The notes: generated by a model from the letters alone, not told the origin. A DNA stretch of 64,000 nucleotides from Cephalotus follicularis (GCA_001972305.1 BDDD01001786.1:194274-258273), one strand, 5' to 3'; counted from the stretch's first letter, positions 12,674 to 25,938 are shown. Made by a program: numbers and translations.

Positions 12674-15600
12674 TTACATGCCAAACAAATGAGGGAATGT
12701 CTCCATCATTTCAGTTTCACGTTCCCATGTAGCTTCCTCAGCTCCGTGAAACTACCACAGTACCTTTACCATAGGAATGGTCTTGGTTCTTAAAACTTTC
12801 TCCTTTCTGTCCAGAATCCTCATTGGCCGTTCTTCGTACGATAGATTGTCGCTAATAAATCCAGGATCATAGCTCAGCACATGAGAAGGATCAGGTACAT
12901 ATTTCTGTAGCATGGAAACATGAAATACGTTGTGTACATTGGACAGGTTGGGTGGTAACGCTATTTGATACGCTACTTCCCCAACTCTCTCTAATATCTC
13001 GTATGGTCTGATGTATCGTGGAGCTAATTTTCCTTTCTGACCAAATCTGGATATCCCTTTTGAATGCGAGATTCTCAGAAAAACATGATCTCCCTTCTCA
13101 AACTCCAACTTCTGTCTCCTTCTATCGGCATAAATCTTTTACTGACTCTGAGCATCGAGTAAGCTTTTCTTGATGACCATAACCTTATCGATAGTTTCTT
13201 GAACAATGTCAGGTCCCAATAACTGTCTTTCACCCACTTCATCCCAGCGTATAGGAGATCTGCATTTCCTCTTATATAAAGCTTCATAAGGAGCCATTCC
13301 AATGCTAGAATGATAACTATTATTGTAGGAGAATTCAATAAGTGGAATATGATCCTCCCAACTTCCAGCAAAATCAATCACACAAGCCTGGAGCATATCT
13401 TCTAGAGTTTGAATGGTACGCTCGGACTGCCCATCAGTCTATGGATGAAATGAAGTACTAAAATTCAAGGTTGTTCCCATAACTTATTGGAACTTCCTCC
13501 AGAATCTTGAGGTAAACCTTGCATCACGGTCATAAACAATACTGACCGGTACGCCATGCAATTTCACAATCTCCCGAATGTATAACCGAGCCAACTTCTC
13601 GATAGAATATGTCATATTCATTGGAAGAAAGTGAGCAGACTTGGTGAGTCTGTCCACGATAACCCAAACCGCTACATGGTGATTCTGTGATCTCGGCAAA
13701 CCCGACACGAAATCCATGGTTACATGTTCCCATTTCCATTCTACTACTGGTAAGGATTGTAATAATCCTGCAGGTTTTTGATGTTCTGCCTTGACTCTCT
13801 GACAAGTCAAACATCTGGCTACGAATTTGGCAATATCTCTCTTCATGCCAATCCACCAGTAGTTCTCTTTCAGATCATGCCACATCTTAGAGCTTCTCGG
13901 ATAAATACTACAATGGGATTTATGAGCTTGTTGCAATAGCTCATCTTTTAAACTCTCGTCATCTGGAACACATACTCTTCCTCGGAACCTCAATATAACA
14001 TCGGTATGTACGGAGAAATTAGAGTTAGGATCTGATTCTAGATTCTCACAAATGTTTCATAACTCCGTGTCACTAAACTGAGCATTCTTGATGTGATCAA
14101 GAAGTTTTGGTTGTGCTCTAAGATTTACAACAATAACACCTCTAGAAACCATGAAAGGATTCCATCTCTGAAAATCCTCCAGTAGTTTCCACTACGAGAC
14201 CATCGCACCAGCAATCATTGCTTTGAGACTCAAGGCATCCGAAACAACATTTGCTTTCCCTGGGTGGTGTTGAATATTGCAGTTATATTCATTGAAGAAT
14301 TCAACCCACATTCTCTGTCTCATATTCAATTCCTTCTGAGAGAATAGATACTTCAAACTTTTGTGGTCGGTGAATATCTCAAATTGAGCACCATAGAGAT
14401 AGTGTCTCCACTTCTGTAAAGCAAACACTATGGCAGCTAATTCAAGATCATGTACATGATAGTTATCCTCATACGGTTTTAGCTTCCTCGAAGCACAAGC
14501 AATTACTCGACCACGTTGCATGAGAACACATCCCAAGTCTTTCCCAGAAGCATCACTGTATACAGTAAAATCTTCATTGCCTTCAGGTAATGCCAAAACA
14601 TGAGCCGAAATCAACCGACTCTTCAATTCCTGAAAGCTTGCTTCACAAGCGTCAGCCCAATCAAAACTTGACTTCTTCTTAGTCAAATGGGTCAACGGAA
14701 TAGCAATCTTAGAAAATCCTTCTATAAATCTCCGATAATAACCGGCCAATCCCACGAAGCTACAAACTTCAGTAACGTTCTTTGGTTGTGGCCAATTCAC
14801 AATACTCTCAATCTTTGAAGGATCCACTGATAACCCTTCACTAGATACAATATGACCAAGGAAAGTCACATGATCTAGCCAAAATTCACACATACTGAAT
14901 TTTGCAAATAAGCGCTCCTTCTGTAGAGTTTGCAACACAATCCTCAAATGTTGCACGTGCTCTTCAATACTCATCGAATATATCAGAATGTCATCTAAGA
15001 AGATCACAACAAACTAATCCAAATAGGGTTGAAATACCCGGTTCATTAAACACATGAATGCTACAGGGGCATTCGTCAATCCAAACGGCAATATCAGGAA
15101 CTCATAGTGTCCATATCTGGTTCAAAAAGCAGTCTTCTCAACATCACCCTTACGGATCCTCAACTGATGATAGCCTGTCCTCAAGTCAAGTTTAGAGAAC
15201 ACAGTTGAGCCTTGTAATTGATCGAACAACTCCTTAATGTGTGGAAGAGGATACTTGTTCTTCACAGTCACTTGATTCAGCAACCGATAATCAATGCATA
15301 ATCGCATCGACCCATCCTTCTTCTCTACCGATGCTCCCCATGGTGATACACTCGGTCTGATAAATCCTTTGTCCAGATAATCTTGCAATTTAATCTTTAA
15401 CTCCTTCAATTCAGTAGGAGCCATTCGATATGGAGCTTTAGAAATAGGAGCAGTTCCTGGCATTAGTTCAATACTGAACTCCATATCTCTCTCCGGTGGT
15501 AGTGAAACAAGATCTGCTGGAAACACATCAGGAAATTCACAAACAACTAGAATCTGTTCCAAACTAGGAATACCTTTCGTTTCGTTCACCACATAAGCCA

Positions 15601-17211
15601 AGTAACCTTCACACCCTTTCTTGAGATATTTATTCGCTCGAGCAAATGAAACAATCGGTGCAGAGTACTCTTCTCTCCCACGAACTGGAATACAGTTTGA
15701 TATGACAGATAGAAAGTCACCACCTTATTGTAACAGTCAACATAAGCTCGATGGACATAGTGCCAGTCCATCCCCAAAATAACATCAAAATCTTGGATCG
15801 GCAATACAATCAGGTCAGTGAATAGTTGCACTCCAGCTATCATGATCTCACAGTTATTCACTACTGTGTTAGTCAACAAGAAGTCTCCAGTTGGAGTATT
15901 CACTTCCAACACATATGGTAAGCAAGAGGTCACACAATGCAAGTTACAAACAAAACATGATGCAATGAATGAATGTGTAGCTCCTGGATCAATCAATACG
16001 CGAGCTAATATACCAGATACAAAAATGGTACATCCCACAACAGAAGTAGACTCTGGCAAGTTTTCTTTAGATAAAGTATAAACTCTACCTTTCATTACTC
16101 CTTTTCTAGTATCCCTTCGCGGTTGAACAGTCGCACCACTTCCCCTAGCTCCAGCACTTCCCTGTTGTCCGAGTACTTGATCTCTCACTGATGGACAATC
16201 TTTCAATTGATGCTCTTGCGAGCCGCATCTCAGACATTTTTCCAGTATCTTCCAGCATACACTCTCATGATGATTATGAATACCACAGAAAGTACATCCC
16301 ACAGAACCTTGTTGGCTTCCTTGATTAGGAGTTCTTGAACGAGAAGTATTTTGTTGAGAACCTCCTTGTCCCCTAGTGACAGACTTAGATGATCCGACAG
16401 GATTATTACTTCCCTGTTGGTATGAAGAAGCAGGTCTCAACTGAGAACCATGAGATCTCTCCATCCTCTGTTCATTGGCATCAGCCTCTAGGATTCTTGC
16501 CTTCTTAGTAACATCTACAAAAGAAGTCACCTGCAGTGCAACCAGTTTATATCTAATATCAGGCCTCAAACCTTTCAATAACCTTCTAATCTTCTTGAAT
16601 TCACCCTCTACCAGATAGGGCGTGTGTCTTGCCAGCTCAAAGAATTTGGTCTGGTATTGAGCTACCATCATATTTCCTTGACGTAAATCCAAAAGTTCTG
16701 TCTCCCTCCGATCACGCTCCATCTGTGGAACATAAACTTCAAAGAACTCGGATTGAAATCTGTCCCAAGTCCTATGAAGATTAAGAGATACCCACATTGC
16801 CTCTATCATCTCCCACCAATGGGTAACTTCTCCCCATAAGAAGTACACTACAAAATTCATCTTTCAGGCATCAGTGCACTCAAGACCAGCAAATATCTTC
16901 CCTTTATCCGTCATCCATTGCTCCGCCACAGTGGCATCAAGTTCACCCTTGAACATCGGAGGATTCTGCCTCATCAACCTCTTCAATTCTCTTCCAAATC
17001 CACCGACATGATAAACTTCAGGAGCTTGCTGGTATGCTTGATTAGCATCATACATGTACCGCAACTCTACCATATTCGCCGCATTGGCTTGCATCTGTTG
17101 TTGGAAAAGATCAGCCATCCGATCTAATGCACTTCTCTCTTCATTCACTGGTGGGGCATTTTCTCCTTCTTCGGCTCTAGGCCTTCCCCGTCTACCTCTT
17201 CAGTGATCCAT
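12674..17211 (-). pseudogene. Element B gag-pol polyprotein, multiply interrupted
   Basis: It starts at ATG 17211, with a stop at codon 4 where Arg is expected. Gag covers 17148-16100 and has two CCHC zinc knuckles (CTFCGIHNHHESVC and CLRCGSQEHQLKDC). Protease has VLIDPGATHSFIA near 15970. Reverse transcriptase spans about 15480-14900, with FLDD as its active-site box. RNase H has TDASGKDLG and [10 protein letters not shown]. The integrase zinc site is altered (second His in a YPR context), but the catalytic core is readable. The protein ends with a chromodomain that in the family directs integration to heterochromatin; the coding stop is at 12674. Frame breaks are stops near 17202, 16864, 15120, 15016, 14192, 14054, 13484, 13440, 13139 and 12750, and a frameshift near 15680. 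Most stops fit single C-to-T or G-to-A changes. Inactive. Confidence 0.9.
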
Positions 17212-17305
17212 TATGTTTCCTATAAGGAGAATGATGATAATCATAAGGAAACAATTCACTTAATTGCCGAGGATAGTATCCCAGCGATAGCTTATATTAA
17301 AATAA

Positions 17306-17317
17306 GCCCTGCTACCA
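17306..17317 (-). other. Element B primer binding site (degenerate)
   Basis: The minus-strand reading TGGTAGCAGGGC lies four bases inside the 5' LTR. It resembles the initiator-Met type site TGGTATCAGAGC with two substitutions. Confidence 0.6.
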
Positions 17318-17321
17318 TGCT

Positions 17322-17709
17322 TGTCACACCCTATTTCTTTATTAACACATGGTTAACCAACTAATCCAGTATTTACCAATAATTGAAAACTTTTAAACTT
17401 TGTGGAAGCTTAAAATAATACTGGATTGTTCAACATAGCATACACATGTAGCCCATACTAGATGCTTAAGCTTATAGAATTCATAGTTATATATTGCATA
17501 TTTAAAATGCAAATCTAACATAACATGGTACGACTTACTACAGTTTACAACCTTATATAAAACTTCAACAACGCTTCAGCAGCACTTGTCACGATCCCTT
17601 GCTTATCAATATGAAATTTTAGGTATTAGCCTTTTGTCTACCCGGCTAAGTAGGAAGTACGCATGAAAATGAATATAAATATGTAATCATGCATGACAGT
17701 TTATATTTT

Positions 17710-17743
<34 letters not shown>

Positions 17744-18727
17744 CAACCATGCCAAGTGGCTAAAAACAGTCAGATATCAAGAATACCACAAAGGGTACAA
17801 ACAGTACAGCTGTCCGAAGACCAGTAGGGTGTCAAACGTCACTACCTCCTTGCCCCAACGATGCACCACCTAACTACCACCATACACTCCGATGATGATA
17901 GAAAAGGTAAACAGTATTGCCGGCACTTAGCGGGCAATTAACAGTCACGATCTGCGTTGGAGGTAAATTTGATGTATAACCTCTAGCTAACTCCTGGCAC
18001 CTAGGCCCACCTTTGTAGTCCGCAATACACTTCGATCATAAGACCATTAGACTATCAATCACAAACAGTATAGTTATTACATATATAATGTAATATAACA
18101 TTGGTTCTCTTTGTAGAGAAAGCAGTAAAGTAACAGTATATAACAGTTCAATAGGTTCCCATTTTGAGAAAACAATAACAGTACAGTAATTCTCATTTTG
18201 AGAAAATAATACAGTGGAAAACCTTTAATTATGCATATAACACTCAGCCCTTGAAAACCTTAAACAGTAGTATTATATAAAATACTTTGATAGATATGAA
18301 ATATCTATAACAGTAAACAATATGAAATTTGTATAACAGTACATTCATTAGCAGTTCAAGGATCAAACAGGGAATAAACGTCACACTCAATATCAATTTA
18401 TAGGAATCAAAACACTAGAGTTTAAGTTATTCGACACCTATAATCTGACTACACATAGCAAGGATTGATTGTTGGAATCATCCCATATGGAAGCTAGTGT
18501 AATCTCATGGAATTTGAACCTTAACAGGACAAAAATGTCGACTATCCAGTCTTAAGTGTCGACAGTCGCTCTAAAAGCGCCGACGGTTACCTTCAAAGCG
18601 TCGACAGTTCACAATAAGCATCGTCGGTTCTCTCGATTAGGCGTCAAAAATTTCCACACAAGGCGTCGACAATTTCTACTTAAGCGTCGACAATTTCTAC
18701 TTAAGCGTCTACGGTTCCTTACCAAAC
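17322..18727 (-). repeat. Element B 5' LTR, part distal to the insertion of A
   Basis: Matches 10220 to about 11590 of the 3' LTR. It includes an (AT)n run near 17715-17740 and the palindrome array at 18535-18725. It is broken by element A at 18728; the remaining part resumes at 26406. Bases 18723-18727 (CAAAC) are one copy of A's target duplication. Confidence 0.85.
18535..18725. repeat. TCGA-palindrome array in the B 5' LTR, main copy
   Basis: Same array as 11416-11600 but with one extra 21-bp unit: GCGTCGACAATTTCTACTT occurs twice in tandem (18663-18704) against once in the 3' LTR. Element A inserted at the edge of a unit. Confidence 0.75.
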
Positions 18728-19755
18728 TGTAACACCCCGCGCCCGCAGGGCGTACACGTGGCATTACTCTCAATCCAATACACAATACAATGGTCGAGAC
18801 TAGTAATATAAAAATGCGAAAATCTTAAAACTTTACAATACATAACACTTGCGGAAGATACAATACAAATCCATCCATACAGTACAATGCAAATCTTTTA
18901 CAATACAGTCTTTTACAATACATTATCAATCCTTCAATACAGTATTACAATACAGTACATTCCAAACTTCACTACAATCTCATAACCAGTCCTGCGGTGC
19001 CCAAGCAGTCATGCGATCAATCGAGTCTTCAGTCCTTCTGTCCGCTACTACCTGCTGCCCTACCTATGTAGCACACGAAGGTACAACACAGCCCCACCCC
19101 GAAGGATGGGGTTAGCCACACTGGCTAAGCAGAAACCCCATGCAGTATGTATGCATGTACAATGTGCAATATCGGTGACAATCAATACAATATCAATGTG
19201 CGGTGTACAATATCAATGCATGACATGGCAAATGTACACGTACAATTGGCGATCAGACTACCCGTATGACAGTGGCCCATAACAGAGCATGCGGATTGGA
19301 TCTATAACAGACAATCAATCAATGGCAGACACTCAATGGCGTTGTATGAAACATCCAATCAATCAATCAATATCCTATAGAGCGTGCGACCCTTGTCAAT
19401 TCAGTGTGAATCCGTTAGCAGTGATCAATCCCACGGAAGGTAGTCCTTCAAAAAGGGTGGGAGATCTACCTATGGTTCTCAGGCTGATCAGGTCTGGAAC
19501 ACATAGATCTTCCAGCCTATGGCTGGGCCAATACAATATCGATGAGCTACAACTGAGGGAGATACTGATGCAGTTAGGGAGCTACGGCCCTCAGCGAGCT
19601 CGTCAGCACATGCTCGTCAGCAAGACAATACAATACAAGAAATGATCGACAGAATAGGTGGACAAATTCGACCTAACATGCCGACGTAAACCACAAGGTC
19701 ACTCTATAGGATCCATACAATACAATCAATCAATCAATCAAGTCAATACAATCTT

Positions 19756-19990
19756 AAGTAAAGTCAATAAGTGGTGGTGTCCAATGGAGAAATGGGAACG
19801 TGCGTCCATCATACCGACTTAGACTCACAACGACACTCATGGCACAAGCAATCGATCAATGTATCAATACAACATCGAAGCAAAGCCGATAAGTGGTGGT
19901 GCCTAATGGAGCGATGGGAACGTGCGTCCATTTTACCGACTTAGACTCACAGCAACACTCATGACTCAAGCAATCAATCGGTCAGTGCAA
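19756..19990. repeat. 122-bp tandem duplication in the LTR of A
   Basis: 19756-19877 and 19878 to about 19990 share AAGTGGTGGTG, GATGGGAACGTGCGTCCAT and ACCGACTTAGACTCAC in the same order, with roughly one change per ten bases. Confidence 0.75.
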
Positions 19991-20104
19991 TCATTAAAAC
20001 TGTTTCCAAACACTTGAACACCTCAAGTGAGGCTCCGGTCAAGTGGCGATGTGAAAAGAAGTGGAAAATTAGCTTTAAAACAGTTAAAAACTCCTTTCAG
20101 TACA

Positions 20105-20440
20105 TTAGGCGTCGATGTCTTTGGTGAAAGACATCGACTCCTTTTTAAAACGGTGGAAAGACATCGACGTCTTTGAAAGACATCGATGTCTTTCCCTATT
20201 TATGTAGAGAACTGGCCAAAGACGTCGACGTCCTTGGAGAAAGGCGTCGACGCTTTTCAATAAAAACGGCCTGAGAATGCGCATCGATGTTCGGCATCGA
20301 TGTCTTTTCAGGGGAGAGACATCTCGAGGCAAAGACGTCGACGTCTTTGCTGCAGAATCAAGGATATAGCACTCAGATGAAAAAGACATTGACGTCTTTG
20401 GGCTAAGGGTCGATGTCTTTCCTGGGCAGAGTCGATTTTT
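20105..20440. repeat. TCGA-palindrome array in the A 3' LTR
   Basis: By eye, about ten RTCGAY cores lie in 335 bp, mostly inside GACATCGAYGTC or GACGTCGACGTC. 20331-20348 is a perfect 18-bp palindrome, AAAGACGTCGACGTCTTT. The array is 670-1007 bp from the LTR 5' end. The 5' LTR has lost this segment. Confidence 0.8.
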
Positions 20441-20854
20441 AGGTAGAAAATGGGGCCAATCTCAAGCCAAAATCCAACTAAAAGACATTCTTTGAAAACC
20501 AAAGTTTACAATCAGTCATTTGAGGTTAGTAGGACTAGTTACAACCTTCCAAATTAAATTTCAATCCTTTAATTAACAATTAGGTCAAGGATTAGCTATA
20601 AACCCTAAAAACCTCAATTCACTCAATTCAATCACTCAATCAATCATGCAATTCAGTCAATCAATCAATAAAGCAATAGGCAATTCAATAAAGAAGTCCT
20701 ACCTATCACTAAACCTTCAAAAGTTGAGCTTCCAATCACTCAAACCGCTTCTATGCCATTCAAACACCAATCCACTCCTTACAATCGATGTTCTTGTCGA
20801 CGGAGATGCAATCCGGGGCTACAATGGTGGAAGATGGAGGCTGCCAGCAAGAGG

Positions 20855-20903
<49 letters not shown>

Positions 20904-20933
20904 GGAAATATGAGAGTAAGGAGAAAAAGAATT

Positions 20934-20946
20934 GACTTATATAGTC
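20934..20946 (-). promoter_or_regulatory. Likely TATA box of the A LTR promoter
   Basis: The minus-strand reading GACTATATAAGTC lies about 170 bp from the LTR 5' end, upstream of a (CT)n leader. The same site is kept in the other LTR at 26212-26224. Confidence 0.6.
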
Positions 20947-21112
20947 AATTCGATCAACTCTCCGAAACTCGGCCCAAAATCCCGACTATACATGCATGCG
21001 GTCAAAAAAATATCAATAGGTATAAGAATACATCAATTCAATACAATACAATACGGTCCAATACGGTACGATGTATGCATGAACAGTACAAAAGGGAATT
21101 CGGGTCGTCACA

Positions 21113-21126
21113 TTCTCCCCTCCTTA
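21113..21126 (-). other. Element A polypurine tract
   Basis: The minus-strand reading AAGGAGGGGAGAA abuts the TGTGACG start of the 3' LTR. Confidence 0.75.
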
Positions 21127-21165
21127 AAAGAATCTAGTCCCCATATTCATCGGTCAAACGATCAA

Positions 21166-22427
21166 TCAATCAAATAGGATAGGATATGTCTCTCTCATAT
21201 CGTCCTCGCGCTCCCTGGTGCGCTCCATAGAACCATGATACTGCCATAGAACACTGACCAAAGGGATGGTCTTGTTCCTCAATACTCTGATCTGTCGGTC
21301 AACAATCTGTATAGGAGTCTCTGTAAACGATAAGTCAGGTTGCAACTGAATCTGACCATACTCAATGATGTGTGAAGGATCTCGAACATATCTCCTCAAC
21401 TGAGAAACATGGAACACATCGTGCACTCCTGACAATGCTGGAGTCAAGGCAAGCCTGTAAGCAAGTCGGCCAATCCGATCCAATACCTCGAAAGGTCCAA
21501 TAAAACGAGGAGAAAGCTTTCCTTTCTTCGCGAACCTCATGACTCCTTTAGTGGGCGACACTTTGAGGAAAACATGGTCACCAACACTAAACTCCAAGCC
21601 TCTGCGATGAACATCTGCATAGATTTTCTGTCTACTCTGTGCAACCATCAATCGGTCTCTAATCAATTTCACTTTCTCTGCGGTAATCTGTACAATCTTT
21701 GGCCCCAAAATACTCTTTTCACCGACCTGATCCCAAGAAACTGGCGATCGGCACTTCCTGCCATATAGGGCTTCATAGGGAGCCATCTGTATACTCTCGT
21801 GATAACTGTTGTTATATGAGAACTCAATCAAATGCAAGTAGTCATCCCAACTACCCCCAAAGTCGAGCACGCATGCTCGAAGCATGTCCTCCAATGTCTG
21901 AATGGTCCTTTCGGACAAACCATCTGTTTGGGGATGAAAAGCAGTGCTGAAACTCAATTCTGTACCCATAGATACCTGTAACTTCCTTCAGAACCCGGAG
22001 GTGAAGCGAGAGTCTCGGTTCAAAACAATGCTGACAGGAGCTCCATGTGCTTTAACAATATCTTTCATAAACAATCTGGACAACTTCTCTCTAGAAAAAG
22101 TCACCCGAATCGTAGAAAGTGGGCTGACTTCGTGAGTCGATCGACCACAACCCATATACCATCATGTCTGTCACGAGTCAGAGGCAACCCAGACATGAAA
22201 TCCATGGTAATGTGCTCCCATTTCCACTCAGGAATGAGCAAAGGTTGAAGCAAACCTGCCGGCCTCTGGTGCTCTGCCTTAACTTGCTGACAAGTGAGGC
22301 ATCTCGATACAAACTCTGCGATTTCTCTCTTCATGCCAACCCACCAATAGCTAAGTTTTAGGTCACGATACATCTTCGTACTCCCTGGATGGACAGAGAG
22401 ACGAGATTTATGAGCTTGAGAAAGAAT
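21166..22427 (-). pseudogene. Element A integrase with C-terminal chromodomain, broken
   Basis: Integrase inserts the cDNA into the host genome. The zinc-binding part near 22410-22280 keeps its His-His-Cys-Cys pattern (HKSRLSVHPG and [11 protein letters not shown]). The catalytic core has DFMSGLP and NRDSRFTSGF, where the usual Asp is preceded by Asn, and [12 protein letters not shown] supplies the Glu. A 267-codon open frame (21166-21969) runs from the core through [10 protein letters not shown] to a chromodomain-like end (VLRNKTIPLVSVLWQYHGS). The last part reads ERTRERED where related proteins have EATWERED, losing a conserved Trp. A stop near 22427, a frameshift near 22105 and a TGA for Trp near 21993 break it. 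Confidence 0.88.
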
Positions 22428-24447
22428 CTATTCCTTCAACTCGCTATCGGCTGGAATGCAAATTCTGTTCCTGTATCTCAATAACCCATCTGTAGAAAGA
22501 GAGAAATCGGGTTTCAATCCTTCATCAATAGCAGTAGCCACTTTCTGTAATTCAATATCCACTATCTTTGCATCTCTAATCCTGTCAAGCAATGCAGGTT
22601 GCACCTGAATATGGGAAAGAGTCATACAAGATAGCTTGCGACTCAATGCATCTGCAACGATATTTGCTTTTCCAGGATGGTATTCAATGTCACAACCATA
22701 ATCATTAAGAAGCTCAAACCACCTCCTCTGTCTCATGTTCAATTCCTTCTGTGAAAAGAGATATCTCAAACTCTTATGATCAGTAAAAACTGTGAACTTG
22801 GTCCCATAAAGGTAGTGGCGCCATTTTCCAAGAGCAAAGACAATGGACGCCAGCTCCAAGTCATGCACTGGGTAGTTTTCCTCATGTGGTTTGATCTTCC
22901 TCGATGCATATGCAATCACTCTGCGGTATTGCATAAGAACACAACCAAGCCCCTTTCCAGAAGCATCGGTGTATATAACAAAGTCTTCGTTCCCGTCTGT
23001 CAAGGCTAGGACAGGAGCGGAAATCAATCTGTCTTTCAACTCTTGAAAACTTCTTTCACAATCACTATCCCATACATCAATCTGGTCAACGGTGTTGCAA
23101 TACGGGAAAATCCCTCAACAAACCGACGATAATACCCTGCTAAACCCAAGAAGCTGCGAACTTCAGAAGCATTCGTCGGTCGTTTCCAATCTTTCACTGC
23201 CTCTACTTTCTATGGATCCACTGATAAACCGTCACCAGAAACAATATGCCCTAGAAAAGTAACCTTCGATAGCCAAAACTCGCACTTGTCGAATTTGGCA
23301 TACAGTCGGTGATCCCTCAAAGTTTGCAATACAATATAGAGGTGCTGGGCATGCTCCTCATCGGTCCTGGAATAGACTAAGAGGTCGTCAATGAACACTA
23401 CAATAAACTGATCCAAATACTGTCTGAACACTCGGTTCATCAGGTCCATGAAAGCCGCAGGAGCATCATTCATACCAAAAGGCATAACTAAGAACTCATA
23501 ATGGCCATATCCCGATCTGAAAGCCGTCTTCGGAATATCCTCCGGTCTGACTTTCAACTGGTGGTATCCCGATCTCAAGTCGAGCTTGGAAAACACTGTT
23601 GCTCCTCTAAGCTGGTCGAACAGTTCGTCAATGTGTGGTAGAGGGTACTTATTCTTCACTGTAACTTTATTGAGCTGTCGGTAGTCAATACACATACAGA
23701 GCGATCCATCTTTCTTCTTGACAAAAAGAACAGGTGCTCCCCATGGTGAATCACTAGGTCTTATAAAACCTTTGTCGAGAAGATTCTGTAACTGTATTTT
23801 TAACTCTTTCAATTCTATCGGTGCCATTCGGTACGGTGATTGAGAATCAGTGCAGTTCCTGGTATCAGATCAATCACAAATTCTATCTCTCTGTCTGGCG
23901 GCAACGACGTCAAATCCCGAGGAAAAACATCTCCGAACTCGCAAACCACTGGAATATCTTCCAGTTCTGGTCGCCATCTCTCAGTATCGAGCACATGTAC
24001 CAGAAACCCCTGGCATCCCTGTCGTAACAATCTGTCCGCATGCAAAGCCGAAATAATCGGAACAAACGATGGCTCTAAGGTGCCAAGAAACCGAAAAGGT
24101 GGTCATCCCGGAGGACTGAAATCCACTACTTTCCGATGACAATCCACCTGAGCAAAGCTAGTAGACAACCAATCCATGCCAAGAATCACATCTAGGCAAT
24201 CCATCGGTAAAACAATAAGATCGGCTAATAAGCAACGATCATCAATCTCAACAATACAATCCCTAACCACTCGATCGGTGGTCGCTGACTCACCGAGAGG
24301 TGTGGATACCTCCATAAAGAAAGGAAGGTACTCGGGTCTCAACCCAACATGGGAGACAAAATGCAATGCAATGATTGAATCGGATGAACCCGGATCAATA
24401 AGAACCCGCGCTGGAAGCTGAAAGAGTCGAATGGTACCTCCAATCAT
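22428..24447 (-). pseudogene. Element A protease, reverse transcriptase and RNase H, broken
   Basis: Protease (24447-24103) carries VLIDPGSSDSI at the catalytic site and the VILGMDWL motif. Reverse transcriptase (about 23990-23210) has the family landmarks [29 protein letters not shown] and the active-site FIDD. RNase H (23039-22428) keeps [25 protein letters not shown] and [10 protein letters not shown], so all its acidic residues appear present. Breaks are a stop at 24103, a one-base shift near 23830, a stop at 23210 and a small frame-changing deletion near 23070-23090. Protease, RT and RNase H would have been cut from one polyprotein. Confidence 0.9.
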
Positions 24448-25769
24448 AACATCTGACCGTGCTGCAGTACTCGGTTCATAGCAAACACTCTAGCCTGAAC
24501 TGTCAGAGCAGAACTCATAGGCTGCTTCCCCTTGGACTGCGAAGTCCCACGGGAAGAAGACGGTACACTAGCTGTCGGTCCCGGTGGAGGCGGTGCCCGC
24601 TGTGTCTGATCAAATCCTCTAGGACGAGAACTCCAAGGACAATCTCTAGCAATGTGGTCGGGACCACCACAAACCAAGTCATGGCCCAAGAACCATCTAC
24701 AATTCTCAGAAGTATGGTTGGTCTTCTGACAATGCACACAAGGAACTGTAGCACTCTGATTACTGCTCCCAGAAAATCTGGAGGGTGTACCCTGACTAGG
24801 TGCTGAAGATCGGTCTCCTCGACGTGTGTTCCTCTATCTGCCTCTCCTCCGAGAACGGGACGGATTCCCGCTACCCTGATTGCTACCCTGAGAACCAGGT
24901 GAGGGGCTACTATCAATCTTCTGCGATTTAGCACTGCCACTATCACTACCACTCTGCCAAGAAGAAGGAGTAGGCCTGGTATGGGCTGAATTCCTCATCA
25001 GTTTAGCCTCGGCTGCAATATCCTCAAGCTGCATAGCTCGGGAAGAAATATCCGATATGGAGGTCAACCCGAAGGGGGTCAGTTGCCTCCTCAAATCCAA
25101 TCTCAGTCCCCGAAGGAACTTCTTTGCTCTACGCTCTTGGCTTTCCACTAAGTACGGGGCGGATCGGGCTAATTGCGTGAATCTCGCCTCGTACTCAGCA
25201 ACTGTCATGCTCCCTTGTACCAAGTTAGCAAATTCAATCTCTCTTCTGTCTATCTCTACCCGAGGGTAGTACCTTGCATAGAATTCTCTTTTGAAGGCAT
25301 CCCAAGAGCGGACTATACCATTCCTTGTCCAATCTGTATTAACCATAGCCTACCAGTGCTCAGCTTCTCCTTGGAGCATATACACTGCCAATACCAATTT
25401 CTGTTCATCATCACATCCCATGACTTCAAAGATCTTTTCCATATGGGTTAGCGAAGACTCAGCAAGGGTAGGATTAGGGAGTCCTACAAATGCTGGAGGC
25501 TGCAACTTTAAGAAGCGGCTCAACATGTCTTCCCTCCTTGATCTACGTTCCACTCTAGCCTGTTGGCGTCCCATCAGAGTATGCATATGCGCCATAGTGG
25601 CACACAATTGTCTCCAAACCTCAGGGTCAGCACCCACTGGTGGAGCATTGGGATCATGCTCTGGAAAAGCATTACCAGGAGCCGGTTCATCATCAACAGG
25701 AGCAGGGGCAGGAGTAAGGGCAGGAGCATTCCTTCCACCCCGTCGGCCACGCCTTCCTCTGTTTTCCAT
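24444..25769 (-). pseudogene. Element A gag, broken
   Basis: It starts at ATG 25769 (MENRGRRGRRGG), preceded by the leader and primer binding site. A basic, proline-rich N terminus is followed by the retrotransposon gag domain (LQPPAFVGLPNPTLAESSL, then YMLQGEAEHW). A stop at 25350 replaces a Trp codon, and the frame continues to about 24834. The nucleocapsid part has one intact CCHC knuckle (CVHCQKTNHTSENC) and a second that has lost its first Cys (LVCGGPDHIARDC). A frame change near 24840 separates the two halves. Confidence 0.88.
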
Positions 25770-25938
25770 TACTATAAAAGACAACGATGGGATGATCAGA
25801 TGCAATCACTTTCAATTCCAATATCAATCTCTTTTCCAATAACAATAGCATGAATAAGAATGAACACATATCATGCAAATCCATTTAGTCAATCTCAATC
25901 AACGTATTTATATACTTAGCTAGCAGGCCGACCAATGT

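Larger units (their letters stand above)
18728..21112 (-). repeat. Element A 3' LTR
   Basis: 2385 bp. On the coding strand it starts TGTGACGACCCG and ends GGGGTGTTACA. From the coding 5' end it contains a TATA box (20934-20946), a (GA)n microsatellite (about 20860-20900), a palindrome array (20105-20440) and a 122-bp tandem duplication (19756-19990). Confidence 0.88.

Noticed and set aside
20646-21137. 163-codon plus-strand frame with an Arg-Glu repeat
   Set aside because: Translation of the (GA)n microsatellite in the LTR of A. The same frame reappears at 26074 in the other LTR.
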